Assembly: GCA_900155495.1 (NCBI GenBank)
Contig: FTLJ01000136.1
Coordinates: 1 to 58,432, forward strand
Direction: 5' to 3'
Length of the DNA: 58,432 nucleotides
From: Porogramme epimiltina
Lineage: Eukaryota > Basidiomycota > Agaricomycetes > Polyporales > Polyporaceae
The notes below the pieces were generated by a model. That model saw only the letters and a program-made list of their open reading frames with translations, did not search any database and was not told the DNA's origin. Made by a program: the position numbers and the translations under genes. Of the stretch, positions 1 through 13,500 are shown piece after piece (position 1 is the stretch's first letter; the number at the start of each line of letters is the position of its first letter).

Positions 1-80
1 ACCCCGCACGGCCCCACACCGCACACGTTTCCCCCCCACCCGCGAACCGCCGCCCGAACCTTGGTGGGACGGACGGACAG

Positions 81-424
81 GAACGAGAAGCTGCTGCAGG
101 ACCCCGTGCGGCTGCGCCAGATCTCGGAGCGCATCCCCGCCGGGCGCTGGGGCGAGCCGCGCGACTTTGCGGGCCCGGTCGTGTTCCTCGCGTCCGCTGC
201 GAGCCAGTATGTGTGTGGCGAGCTGCTCGTCGTCGATGGAGTAAGTGGGCTCTCCTTTCTCTCTCTTCTTACTACTAGAGGCCGTTGGGAATGCGTTTGC
301 GCGGGTTTTGCGGGAGTGCGGACGCTGCCTCGTGGCTGCACTCCTCCCTGTTATAGTCATCGTTATATGCCGGAGATCGCTGACTCCGGTCTCGTCTCTT
401 TATCAGGGCTGGATGGGGCGGTAA
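81..424 (+). CDS. Short-chain dehydrogenase, 3' end (2-deoxy-D-gluconate 3-dehydrogenase-like)
   Basis: This is the C-terminal part of an NAD(P)-dependent short-chain dehydrogenase; the 5' part lies outside the window. An intron ends in the AG at 79-80 and the exon opens in a split codon. The second intron is 241-406, and the last exon (407-424) closes the protein with GGWMGR and a TAA stop. The pieces [19 protein letters not shown] and the spliced VVDGGWMGR are the usual tail of the KduD group, which acts on 2-deoxy-D-gluconate or related sugar acids in the cytosol. The catalytic Tyr-x-x-x-Lys lies upstream and cannot be checked, so the substrate is inferred only from the tail. The family is clear; the exact activity is not. 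Confidence 0.85.
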
Positions 425-3400
425 ATCTCCCAAACACAACGTCAAAGCAAGGATCCCCACAAACGCAAACGCAACACTAAACATTGTAAGAGTAGGGAGA
501 ACAGGGCCAACGGGTGGAGCACCCGCCGGGGCCGAAATCGGAAGGAATCTAGCGCAGCCTCTCGGCGCCGTGGTCGTTTTTGTACAGAGCATCTCCATAT
601 GCACACACGTCCCATGCAGCGCCGCGTGCCCCGCCGCCCGAGCCCATGACCGCCCGCCGCCGCCTTCCGCACCTTCCGCACGCTTCCTCGCCCTTCCCCG
701 CCGTAAGCCCCGCAGGCCCGCAGCGCGAGCAGGCTTCGAGGGGCCCCGCGCACCCGCTTCGCGACGTAAACCCCGGGCTGCCGCGCGCGCCCGGCCGTCC
801 GAGGGTCCCGCCCGAGCGGGCGGCGAGCGTGCGCGATCGCGCGCCGCGCGACGTCATGGCCGCTTCGTCCCCCTCCCCCCATCTCTGCACGGGACCTCGG
901 GCGACGGCGCGGGCGGCTTGTGGGGGAGAGGGAGGCTGTCCACGCGCGTGCGTGCGTGAAGAGCCGGAGGGCAGGGGAAGGGAGGAGGGGTGCCCCCCAT
1001 GGGAGTCGAAGCCGCGAAGGCGCTGCGCGGGGCCCTGGTGGGGCGCGGGCTGCCCCGCGTGTGCGGAACGGTGCGCGCGCGGCGCGCCCGCAGACCGTAG
1101 TGGATCGATCCTGCGTGCCGATACGCGGTGGCCGGACGCGCGCCCGCGGGCAGTTCGTGCCACAGCGGAGAAGAGGAAGCGGGCGGAGGATGGAGGGTGG
1201 TTGAGTGAGCGTCGGAGGCCGGGCCCGGTGGCCCGAGATCGGGTGGAGGTGAATGGCGCGGTGGTGGAGAGCCTGGCGCAGGGGGCCCGTGTGGGCGGGC
1301 GGATATTGCAGTGCGGGGCGGTGAAAATTTGTCGCGAGGGACCTGGGTGTGCGTACGCCGATGTCTGGGTGTCACAAAATACGGACTCGCGCGTCACGGC
1401 CGTCGGCGGCTGTAAGGCGCGACGAGACACGAGCAAGCGCGCAACGGCGGAACTTGGCTGCAATTATGGTAATGCCGACTCGTCGAGGCCCTCCGACCGG
1501 CGAGCTGAATTTTTGACAGGGCTGCGCGACGACGCGCGCGCCGTTGACGGGGCCGGCCTGGACAGCGTCCGGATGTCGGCGCGGTGGCCCGAACGCGTCA
1601 CAGCGCGTCGCGCGTAGAGAGCACCTGCGTCTGAACCCCTTCATAATATTCGCGACACGACGCGCGTACCTGTGAGGACCCTCGCGGCGGCGCCGTCAAC
1701 GTCGTCCGGCGCGCGCTGGCCGTGCCGGGGCGTTCGTGCGGCGCGCGCGGCACCCGCGCGATTTGCGGTCACAACGCGCTGATTTTTGCACCCAAAGTCC
1801 GACTTGACAAGATGCCAATTGTCCGCGTATCGCAACCCGACTGCAGGGCATGCGGAGGGCGACGGCGAAAATCCCGTGTGCTGCAGCTGGAACTGGGATT
1901 CCTGGAATGATCGGAGGTCGGACCGGCCCATCCGATCTCTCGAGCGTCGATCAGAGGTGTCTCAGCGAGAGATCGCGGCGGCGGTGTCGCCGTTATGACC
2001 CCGCTCGACTCGTCGCGGGCGGGAGAGCGTTGTTGCGCCGCCGCGCGCGGGAGCGGAGCCGGGCGGCCCGGGGCACGCGCCGGGCGCCCGTCGCGCTGAT
2101 GACGCGCGAGTGGGTGCGCTGCCGCGTGCACTTGGGTAGGCGTTCCTGGAATGCGAGCAGATGACGCGCGAGACATATCTATGTGCCGACCGAGGAACGC
2201 AGCAGTGCCTGTGGTGGGCGGACGCGGCGTATCAGCCTGGGAGCTGCAGAGGACGCTAATGCGGTAGCTGGACTCACCGCTTACTATGCATAGACAAATG
2301 TATCACTGTGGCCGAGGCTACTAGACGATAGGCTCGGGAAAGAGGCGGATAGCACGTTGGGCGCCATTTGGTATACACGTTGCCCGTTTCGCAGTCGAGG
2401 GGTACCGTCGAGGCCGAGGTCATCACGCCGCACCGTTCCAGGCTCCAGGCTCCAGACGCAACCGTCGGCGTAATAGGCGGTAGGGCGGCCCCTCGACCCG
2501 AACAAACACGGACGATGCGCGACGTGCGACGCTCGCGCAGCAGCAGCACGGCGCCACAAGGCCCGCTCGCGCACCAATCAGGCGTGGTGGCGGGCAAACC
2601 GCTCTAGCGCGCCCCACCCGCGCTCTCCCGTGCCTCTCGAAGAGAAAGCGGCCCACGCCGGTGCGCAATTTCCGGCGCGCGGGGACGCGCGTCGTGCTCG
2701 AGCGGCGCGATAACCGTTGAGCCCGCGCGGGGCGCGGCACCCCAGACGCGCTTGTGGCTTTCCCCGCTGATGCTGGGAGGGGCGGCGCGAGCGGGCCCCT
2801 GCACGAGGCGGGGTACACAGGGACCTACTCGGCAGGCGGCGCTCGGCGGGCTCAGGCAGCTGACTTGCGCTATCGAACCGTCTTCATGTGAATTCGGCCC
2901 ATCGCACTAAGATACACGGAATAAAACAGGTGCTCAGCACTAGAGAGCAGAGGACGAGGGGCATTGATGAGCCTATAATCCTCCCATGCGATTCAGTTGC
3001 TGGCGAGGATTGTCCGGAGGGAGAGGGGATGCGCACCTACGGGAAGCGTGCTGGATCAAACACTGAATTGGACAAAGCCACCACCGAAGATGGAAGAACG
3101 CCCACATCGATATAGCATCGATAGAAAACGGATGAAAAGTGGTGGCCTTAGGTCTGGACTCGGACATGCGGTTGAATCTTTGTAGGATCGGATTTTAGGT
3201 TCTAGGTTCAGGGTTACAGCGAAGTTGGCCCCTAAACGCCTCGCTGCGCGCGCCTGAGTATGTCCAAGGGAGCAGCTGGTTGGATAAGGAAGGCGGGCCA
3301 CACCTTCGCCACCACTCATTTCATCCTTCCGTATCTTCCCTATCTGTATTGAGTATTTCTCGGCTACCGAGAGCCAGGCCCGACAGGGCGTCTCCGAAGC

Positions 3401-6317
3401 AACGTCTTCGCGCGTGACCTTGTGCCCCTCCGTCTGCCTGATGGATACCCGTAGAAGCCCGTCATTTCATTCGCCAGACCGCGCGCACGAGCCCCATCGT
3501 GTACTTTTTCGTATGGATCTGCGAGACCTTGCGGGGGCTGGTCGTTCATTGCGATTCCAGAACGGCACGCCGTCTTCCCGTCGGCCTCGCGGACTTGCAG
3601 GCCAGACGTGAAACGTTTCGACTCCGAGCCCGCGGCGATGATCACCAGACGGTAGGGACGCCGGTGAAGGGAAGACGGTCATGGGCGGAAGTGAAAGCTT
3701 GTGAGACGGGTAAAGGGTCGGAGGTGTCGCGGCCGCGACAAAGTTGTTCGTCCCGGCCGCCGATTCGTCGACGCTGCAATTCTGGTAGCCGTGAGGGGCT
3801 GTTCTGGCCGCCAACGTTGCGCTTGAGACCTGCTTTAGAACTTTAGGAAGCATGTGTGGTCGTGTGCATCTCACTCACGCAACCCAACCGAGGGCCGCCA
3901 ACGGTTCAACTATGGGCGCTATAGGATCAGACCGCAAGCGTTCTAAATGTGCATCAGGACCGTCGTGCTCTGCAAATTTTATGCCTGCACTGAAAAGGAG
4001 ATGAGCACAGTCGCCGTGTATGACAGAAACGCCGGCGCATCCTGAGGATGAACTCACCCAACAGCTTATGTGGTGAGGGCGGAAGCACTGTGGCTCAGGT
4101 CCAGAACTCCGCACCCGCATGTTGGCGATGAGTCTTCCTGCGCGCCCAGAACATTGCGCCATCCTCGCGCACACCTTCCACGCGCCCTAATGAAGACGGC
4201 GTTAGCGCAGCAAACGAGCGAGCGAGCTCATCGTGGAATGTGCGCACCAGTGGTAAGGAAGGTATGCGCGGCGTCGTGAAGCAGAATCCTACCTCCAAAG
4301 ACGCACATGGCGCGGGTGCGATCGGGGGCATGGTTTCGATAGAGTTTGGGCGGGATGCTTTGGGGCGCACGTGCCCATTGTGGCTGGAGTGCGTTGTGGT
4401 TTTGGTTTTCTGACGAAGTGCGCTGGAACGGTGGGGCAGTAGGGTCCATCGTACGTTTTCCCTGGAGGTTTACGTCGCGGCCACTCCACGATTCCAGGGC
4501 CTCGCGGCCGGTCGAGGCTGGTGCGCGCTCTCGACCGGTCGCGCGACCCACACCGCCTGCGCCGTACGCTGGGGATGATTGAGAACGACCGCGACCGGCC
4601 TGCGAGACGCGATTGGCCGGCGCGCATGGACTACGCGACACGTAGAACTTCGCGCGTATTCTGGGCGTCGTTGGAGCGGAACATCTTCATATCGCGCACA
4701 CGAAGCGCGCACGCCACCGCGGCGATACGTCCACGCCGGCGAGAACATGGGCTGGAACGCAGGAAGGCGGAATGCCGCGACCAGGATCGGACCTTGGTGT
4801 GTCTGGTGGCGGATCGCTGGACACGTTCGTCACCCCAGGCCGTACGCCCGTGATGTTGCCCGCGCACAGCGGGACGCGCGACGCCGCGAGGTGTGGCCGC
4901 CCTCCACCCTCTCCACGCGCGTCCGGCTGCGAACGTCATGATTTTCGCGCGCAGGCACGCCGCGAGGCAGTCTGCGCGCACACGCGGCAGCGAGGGGCCA
5001 CCAGGTGCCGGCGCCGAGGGGGCGGAGAGTGCGGCACATGAGCAGGCGTCCCGGGTTCTGTTCGGGGTGGGAACGTCACCGCGGCCTGTGGGCGTGGCCC
5101 GGGCGAAACGCGCGGGCGCTGGGCTCGGGTTTGAGCGTAAGAGGTTCCTGCGCAAAAGCAAAGCAAAGGTTAGTCTTCGTCCGGAAGAGCAGCATGTATG
5201 AGAATGGCCAGGACGGCGAACTTCGATCTCCCCCCGGATATGTGCAAGATAACATACCAGCGCCGGGCCCACGGTGGCGTGCCGCACCGCGCGCGTTAGA
5301 AGATCTTCGCCGCGCCGCGCGGGCCACCGCGGAAGCTGCCTGCAGGCCAGCTTGCTGGTCCTCGTTCTGGTACCGATGGGGACATACGGGGGTCCGATGA
5401 CGCAGAATATTTCCATGGTGATACCGGGGCGATAGAAGTTTGTCGCGCACGGGGCCTAGAGGACGCGGCAGCACCGTATAGGACGAGAACTGCAACTGCC
5501 TTCCCCCGGCGCGACCCGCGACCCGCGGTGCGCGGCAGGCTGAGAAGGCCCGGCGCGGAAACTAGCGCTGCCCCGTGGAGATGAAGATGCTCGTGATGCT
5601 CGTCTCCTGCTAGATGTGGACATGGTGTGGCCAGCCGACATCTGCGCTGGTGCCACACCTTGGGATCGTCAGGCATCGTACGTCGGCGTGGAAGGCTTCT
5701 AGGGCACGGACCATGTAAGGATGCTATTCTGCGCGTACCACTATCTCGGACTATCATCGCACGCGGTAGGCCGTATGGTAGTTCAGCCACAGCTGGCCCG
5801 GATGGGTTATGTTCAGGGGAGCGAGCTCCTTGCCTCTGTGCAACGAGGCATGTCCTAGTTTCTCCCGTTTACGCAATCCTGACTCTCGACGGTCGAGGGT
5901 GCATTCAGTCGCGCTGCTGCCACAATGAGTCAGCATTCTCGTCCAAGGGCCGAGCACGCACCGGCGAGCGCAGGTCAGATGGTCTGTGTTGCAAGAGAAG
6001 AGGGTGGTGATTATTCAAAGCGATGTGCATAACAGTGGAGCGGAAGGGACGGTGCTTCTGAAGTCCTTGATGTTCGAGTGTCTGCTGTGGCTGCAGGGAC
6101 AGGGCTGGTCTGGCCGACAAGTCTCGGAGAGAACGTCGGGAGGCGCGACGCGGCCTGGGGCGGTGTCATATGGGGGTGCTCGAGGGATGCAATGTCGCAA
6201 GCGAGGGTATGGGCAGAAGGTGCAAGAGGGTCTGCATGCAAGTGAATAAGTCCCTGAACATCGTTATTATAGTACACGAGAGATCCGGAACGAACAGTGA
6301 AAAGATGTAACGTGAAG
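425..6317. other. 5.9-kb stretch with no recognisable gene
   Basis: About 600-2800 and 4500-5600 are very GC- and CpG-rich, so long open frames appear on both strands at once, including a 345-codon frame at 580-1617. Their translations are Arg/Ala/Pro-rich, show no domain and cannot be joined by splice sites into a known family. 2880-4300 and 5700-6300 are less GC-rich and equally silent. I see no repeat, tRNA or conserved block. It may be intergenic sequence with untranslated regions, non-coding RNA or decayed genes; the sequence alone does not say which. Confidence 0.5.
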
Positions 6318-7171
6318 TCATCGTGAATCTCGTATGTCATCTCGTCGTAGAATGTCTGGCCCAGGAGATAGAAGATCATGACTCGTACAGTGCACCTGGG
6401 TGACCCCGAGCGCGAAGTCGCGTAGATGCCCTTCTCTCGAGGCCGCCTCACACGACGGCATGGCAATGACTACCGCCACGCTGCCGTCGCTGCCGTCGAG
6501 CGCGGGTGGCTCGTTTGAGTCCTGGGCTTCCGCATCGATGATGCCGCGCGACTTTCCACTTCGTGTCTGCGACAGAACAGCATGTCTGATCATTCCAGAA
6601 GGAGGTGGCGATTCGAAAGAGTAATAGATAGAACCAAAGCTCATCAGCGAACACCCAAAACGCGACGGGTCGCTCGCGCGATAGGGACGCACCTCCACAT
6701 CTGCCAGGGCCACCGCGGTGGCTCGTGTTTGCGTTCAGGGAGCGCGCAGGCGGAAAGAGCGGGTGCGAGTCGGAAGGCCAACGGCTGCGCACGCACACGA
6801 GGTAATTTTCCGGGTTCGGAGAGAACAGGACGGGAGAGAGGTACTTGCACGTAGACGCTCCCAGTTCAGAGAGGCCGAGCCGCTGCTCCTGCTCGCCTTC
6901 TCTGATCCCTTCCCTTTCCCCCCATCCTCCGTCCCTTCAGCCTCCGCGTCCCTCAACACAACATCCCATAACCTTGGCAGCTCCGCCTCTCCTCCTCCAA
7001 CGCCTGCGGGTCGGACCTCTTCGAGAGGCCATCCAAAGGTCCGCGCAAGGAGGCGCCGGATGGCGGGCCATACAATTCCGCCCGAGACGCCGACCGCGAA
7101 GATGCCCAGGAAGGTGACCAAGAAGCTGAAGATGAGCGTAGACTGTGTCGACTGTTGAGAGTCTGACATGG
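6318..7171 (-). CDS. Single-pass membrane protein, 'IAMP-motif' family member 1
   Basis: The start codon at 7171 opens MSDSQQSTQST, followed at once by one membrane helix (about residues 12-35) and a basic stretch (RRLLARTF), so the N-terminus should be outside and the bulk cytosolic. After the helix comes LPRLWDVVL, then an acidic Ser/Gly-rich linker and NWERL. The C-terminal part carries VAVVIAMPSCE and, shortly after, FALGVTQV; the frame stops at 6318. The same order (helix, L/TWD/E block, W-E block, IAMP block, ALG-like block) is seen in the genes at 18411-19214 and 22986-23879. The intron between about 6855 and 6700 could not be closed cleanly in frame, so the middle of the model is uncertain. 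I recognise a basidiomycete family of unknown function, not a named gene. Confidence 0.6.
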
Positions 7172-7533
7172 CGCGTGCGTGCGTCGCCACTAGCGCAGCG
7201 CAGGGTGAGGCCGAGGAGGATGGGAGTAGCAGCGATAGCAGCGACAGTGGCGACCGCGCCTCCGTGCCAGAGTCAGCCCATGGGAGCGAGCATGAGAACG
7301 CTCGCGGGCGCGCGCAGCTGGGGAATGGAACATGGGAACAAGCTCTCCGGCGCTGCCGCGGCCGACGTCGTGCACCATCTATCATCTAACAATGTCTGAT
7401 CTACGCGAGTTCCGTGCTCGCACGTTGCTGAAGGTATCCGGCGTGCTATCTTTGTGCTCCTTCCACCACAAATCCGAAGCATAATGTGTGCATATGTACA
7501 TTCCCTCCCCTAACCAAACCAACACCGAACGCT

Positions 7534-10500
7534 CTAAACGCCTGCCATCTTTTTCAGTACTGCGAACTCCTCTTTGCCCGTCGCCTTGCACAACGCGTAG
7601 AATTTGGACTGGGGATTCGACAACAGCGTCGCTGGCGTGTCATACTCCGCGATGCGGCCTTGGTCCAGAAGCATCACCTGCACGAAGTTCCCGTGGAGAA
7701 GCACAGTCAGAATAGCTCGGATATCCCATTCCCCGCTCTGGGCGGCCTGGGCCCGAGCAAGAGGCCAGGCCAGCAGGTGGACGTAAAACAGCAGGAAGAG
7801 AACCACGTACTCGGTCGTAGTCTATGACCGTGCGCAAGCGGTGTGCGATCGTGAGTATGGTGCTGGACGCGAACTCCCTGAGGAGCGGGAGGAGTGCGGG
7901 GTCAGCGGCCATTCGCGTGTGAGGTGCGAGGTGCGCGGGAGCCACTCACTGGCGAATCGTCTTCCCAATGAGCTCGTCCGTGGCGTAGTCGACGCTGTAA
8001 GGCGTGCCTGATGTCAGTACTCCCGCCCCTATACAAGCGCGCGACGTCATGAGGTGCCTACCTCGCGGTCGCCTGATTCGTCGATCGTCCAGGCGTGTCA
8101 TGCAGTCAGTCAAGTGCAGCCGCCGAGGCGTGTAGCTCAAACACACGCACCTCATCCATCAGAAGGACTCTGGAGCGCTTGAGAATTGCGCGGGCCATGC
8201 AGAGCAGCTGTTTTTCGCTTACGGATGGCGGGGCAGGTGTGAGCGGGCGGTGTGGAGAACGCTATCGGAGATAGAGCAGAGCTCACCCTGTCGAAAAGTT
8301 CTCGCCGCCCTCAGACACGGGAGAGTCCAAGTTGCGGAAGACGTTCGCGTTAACGCCCTCGTCTTCCTCCGATGCATCTCCAGCCGGGATCAGATGCACC
8401 CGACGGAGGGCCTCGTACTGCGTGGCCAGACGACTCATCAAAAAGAGTTAGCTGGGCCAATAGGGGCGATGTACGTACAATGTCGGCGTCCTGGTACTCA
8501 TTGAACACGTCCAGCGTCGTCCTGAGTGTTCCACTGAGAATCGTGGGGTCCTCTGCGGAGCGCCCGTGGGGCACGGAATCAGCAACATGCGGAACGGAAC
8601 GGGGCGGAGCGCGCGGCAGGCGAGCCACGGCCCTGTGGCCACACACTCACGGGGGATGATGGTGAGCTTGCTCCGGAGATCTGTCAGGCCCATCTTGGCG
8701 ATATCCAGACCGTCGATGAGGATGCGCCCCTCCACCGGCTCCACGAAGCGGAAGAACGAGAGCGCGAGCGTGCTTTTGCCCGATCCCGTGCGCCCAAGGA
8801 CGCCGACTTTCTCACCAGGGCGCACCTCGAAGGAGAGGTGGTGCAGCACGTTGGGCAGTTCGGGCTGTGTGATCGCGTCCGCGTGTCAGGGTCCGTTTCC
8901 AGAAGGGCCACACTTGGGCAGGGGTAAGGCAAGGCGCACGCACCGCGTATCGGATGACAAGATCCTCGCACTTAATCTCTCCTTCCGCGGGCCACGATGT
9001 GGGCGGGCGCGGCTCCACGAACTCTGGCGGCTCCCGGGGAAGCTCTGAGAACTCCTTTACCCGTTCCACGGCCACCTGTTGGACATCGGATCAGGCCACT
9101 AGCCGCGACGAAGAGGGTCCTTTCTCACCATAGACTGCTCCAGGCCGACGAAGCGACGAACCTGACGCAAGGCCGGTCATTGGACAGTTCAGACGCCAGC
9201 CCGGCATATAAAGCTTACCAAGAACAGAAGCTGGAGGGCGGGGGACTGGTCAGTTTCACCTCCCCATAGGTAGCAGTCGGTGACTCACGTCACCCAGGAG
9301 GGAAGTGGCGAAGGCGAGGGCAAAGCCCGCGAGCGAGGCGTCGATGCCAGGGGTAAGCACAGCAACGAAAGCCGTAATGCCAATGACCGCGCTAGAAAGC
9401 AAATTGAATCGGGCAGACAACCAGCGGTTCACTGTGAGACCAGATGAGATTCAGCCTTTCGACGAGCCTAACGTATCGGACTTACCGCCCCACATCCAGT
9501 AGTATGGGTTTGAGTTCTAAAGGCAAAATCCCTTCGGTCATCAAAAGTGTGTTCACTGAAGGAGATAACGTACGGTATCTGCGCATCGAAGCATATCTCG
9601 CAGGAATTTCGACGAGGCCCCGAAGGCACGGAGGACGGCCACACCCGCGATCGTTTCTCCGTATATCGAGTAAAGTGGTGACCGGGTGACGGAGTCTGCG
9701 GGCGCGTCCGGGATCAGGATCGGGAACAATTTTGGAGACATCGGGGTCAGGACGCACCTAATCTGCGCATGTCGCGAGACGTTTGACCATAGACCTTCGC
9801 GGGCAAATTAATATTTGGGGCAGCGCCTCGAGACCCATGACGCGACATACCTTGCCGACTGCGATCGAAAGTTATGACCGTGAGTAAGATTTCGATCAGG
9901 TCCACCGAAGCCCTTACCTGAGTAATAGAGAGAGCCGAAGATGAGGGCCGCGATGACGAAGGGCGGGCCGCCCACAACCGACACGGTGGCGAAAGTAGTG
10001 ATCACGGACAAGCAATAGATGACACTACGGCCGAAATTATCTGGAAGGCTGCTGTCGATACCTGCACATCATAGGTCAGCCTTTTGAGTGCGTTAGAGGG
10101 CAGAGAGAATATCCGACCTTCGAAGTCTTTTCCAAAGCGGTTGAGCAGGCGACCACGGGAGACGGTGTCGTGGAAACGGATGTTTGCGAACAGCACACCC
10201 TCGAGAAGCTCTACATAGAAAGTGTCAGAAGACTGTCGTAGACGTCACGGTCGGCAACTTACTGCGATACAGAACGACCGACGCGTGGATACCGCCGTGG
10301 TCTGTCAACAATCACGTAAGCTGCTTGTATCGTGAAGGTTGACGTCCACGTACAGAGAATGAACCACCGCAGGGTCGTCAGAACCAAACCTATAATAGAT
10401 GTGAGCTCTCGAGCAGTGTTCCACTAGGATACTACTTGCCGAATGCGGTGATCTAGCATATCGCATTAGAAAATGATATAACGCGTTGACAAACTCTACT

Positions 10501-13500
10501 CACTGCAGCATATATAGTGATGTAGAATGACGGAGGCCGCGGTTCCGCGGCGCTCAGGTAAGATCCAGACCAAATTCTGCATTCCTGATGTGAGCGCGCC
10601 TACCGACGATGATATAACGCACACTTACCGAAGCCAGCCATTCTCCAACACGGGACTCAAGGCAGCGAGACCCAGGGAAATAGCGAAAATGAGCCAATAC
10701 CAATACCCTCCGCATGCCTCGATATATGACATCCAGATATCCTTTCCGATCCTGCCGACAGCGCGCTTTTCTTCTTCTACGAGCTTCCTGGGTGCCTTCT
10801 TCTTTTCCGGCTTTGCCTCCGTCTCCGTGGTCGTGGTGGGCGCAGCCGTAGAGCTCGTTTCAGACGTTCCAGAAGGCTCGCGTAGTGTGCTGTCCTCGCC
10901 TTCTTCGATGATCTGCTCGATCTTCTCCACAGCAGCTTCTTCCTTCTCGTCAGACGGATCCGTAGCACCCGACTGGACTAGGGTCTTGAGGACTCCAGAG
11001 CCCTGGAGGCCTTCATAGTCGCCGGAGTATTGGACACGGCCGTTGTCGAGGGACACTATGTACTTCGCGCCAGGCGCGCAGAGCTGAACGTGGTGAGAGA
11101 CGAGGATAAGGGTGCGTCCACGCATGAGGTCGCCTTTGAGACAGTTGTTATAGAGGTGATGTGCGGTATGGGCATCGACTATCGAGTCGTATTAGTAGGA
11201 TTCGACCGACGATAGTGAAAGGCGCTTACCTGCCGAAAGGACATCATCCAAGAACAGAACAGAGGCTCTCGAGTATACCGCACGCGCAAGAGAAACTAAG
11301 AGGTACATCAGCGAAATGCTTCACGAGACCTTGGGTAGTTCGTACCTCGGGCTTTCTGGCCACCGGAGAGGTTCACCTATGAAATATATGTCAATATAGG
11401 ACATTATTGTCAAATTAATCAGCAGAATACATACACCCCGTTCTCCGATCTCTGACTGGTCACCGTCTTCGAGGATTTCGAGGTCACTTAGAAGAGCGCA
11501 AGCCTGTTCACGTGATCAGTGTCACGTGCCATCTGCGGTCGAAAATCCTCACCTCAAGAGTCTTTTGGTACCGCTCCTCCACATACGGGAGGTCAAATAA
11601 GATGTTCTCTGCGAGCTCAATTGAGAAGCGTTCTGCAGAGCCACTATTCTGCATAGAACTTACCCCGAATCGACGCATTGCGTAACCAAGCTGATTGGGG
11701 CACGTACGCGCACACACCCGGCACGTACCACTCTTCTTCGGGAACCAGCACTCCAGTGAATGACGCGATAACGTCCGGTGGGGAGCGAGGACACAACACT
11801 TGTCCGGTCAGAATGTCCGCCTCGCCGAGCAGAGCGAGCAACAGCAGCGACTTGCCACTGCCAAGACGACCGCAGACGAGCGAGAGCTCGCCGAGCGGGA
11901 AGTCAAGCGTAAGGTCCATTAGGATGAATTTGTGCCTAGGGGTTGACGCGGTGGAAGGCGCGGCGCTACCCCGAGAGCGATCCTGTGGCCAGGTGATCGT
12001 CGCCGATTGTAGCGCAATGGGATGCGCGTGGCCGTCAAGGGGTGCGACGGGCGCGACCTCGGCCCCTTGGAGATACTTGTCGATACGGCGAAGGGAGACA
12101 GCCGACTGGAGCATGTTGATGAGCGTCTCTGGGAGTGCGTTAAGAGCGAATTTCATCTCGTTGAACACTAGGGTACTGTTAGTAACGTTGTTGCTCCTTC
12201 AGATTGCGACAACTACTAACCACTGATCTGTTTCATGAAACCCATCAGTGATGAGATAGAACGGAAATCATATGGGGACTCACAGAAGTGAACGCGATCG
12301 AAGGTGTAAGGACCTGCTGGCGTACGACAGCGAAGTGCCAAAAGGCGACGAGGGTGACCAAGATGGGTGATCCGTTCCTAAGGCACGACATCAGCAGGGT
12401 TGCGTTCCACGTAGAAAGGGATTCCTACCAAATAGCGTTCCACAGAACTTCGATTGTGTAGTTGAGCTTCTGGTACTTGAGCTCGCGCTCACGGATCTTA
12501 TGCACGCGCGTTTCGAAACTGCGCTCCCAGGCCATGAACTTCAGCATGCGGATGCCCCCAAGGATCTACAACACGAGGTCAGCATTGAATCGGGACACAC
12601 TCGGCCGCGACTGTTTACCTCATTCATTAAAGCAACACGCTCATCCCGCGCCTTCATGAGGTTATCCTGCGCACCCACGACAACCTTGCCCGCGAAGTGG
12701 TTCATCGGCAGGAACAGACACGTCACCGCGAGTCCAAAGAAGCACGACACCCCCAACAGGCTGTACAGGAACAACGTTCCTATGAGGATCTCGATGGGCG
12801 CGTCGATAATTGTGAATAGATGCCACGAGAACTCGGAGACACGGTCGACATCGGTTGTCATGAGCGTCATGATCTGCGCTTTGCTCGAAAAGTCGTCCTC
12901 ATCGTCTTTCTTCTCCTTGTCTTTGTCTGCTGCGGCTTCTGGTGTTTCTGGGGTAGTCTCCGAGGCCGCCGCGGAGGAGGCGACGTCCTTTCGCACTAGC
13001 GTCTTCGCAAATAGGATCGAGTTGAGTTGAATTCGCATCCGTACTTGCAGCGTCGTGGTGGAGAGCGACCACAGCTGGCCGGTCACTGTCGCGAAGGTCA
13101 GAAAACTTTGGTTGGTCATCGTAGATGTACTCACAAATCTGCGCGACCGCGTTGCTAGCAAAAAGCCCGGCGCAATAGACGAAACCCCATCCTCGTGACT
13201 CGCGTCCCGCATCCACTTCTAGGTAACGAACCACGCCTCGGAGGAAGAACGCGGGCACGTAGAACATCATAGCCGCGAGGGCGGCGAGCAGGATGATCAG
13301 TGTGAGCGTCCCGGTGTTGACGCGAAGGAGGTGGTACGCCAACTCGACACCTGAGCCAGGTGTAGGCCGCCACGACCCAATACGCAGCCGCCAGCGACGC
13401 ATCGTGGCGCGCATGTTGGCGAAGATCGTGGTCGCACGCATGTCCGCCGCTACGATCGGCAGGTCACCAATTTCGAGGCTCTCTGCGGTGTTTCCTAGCA

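Noticed and set aside
580..1617. A 345-codon plus-strand open frame
   Set aside because: Frames of similar length are open on the opposite strand and in other phases over the same GC-rich bases; the translation is Arg/Ala/Pro-rich without a domain. It looks like a compositional artefact.
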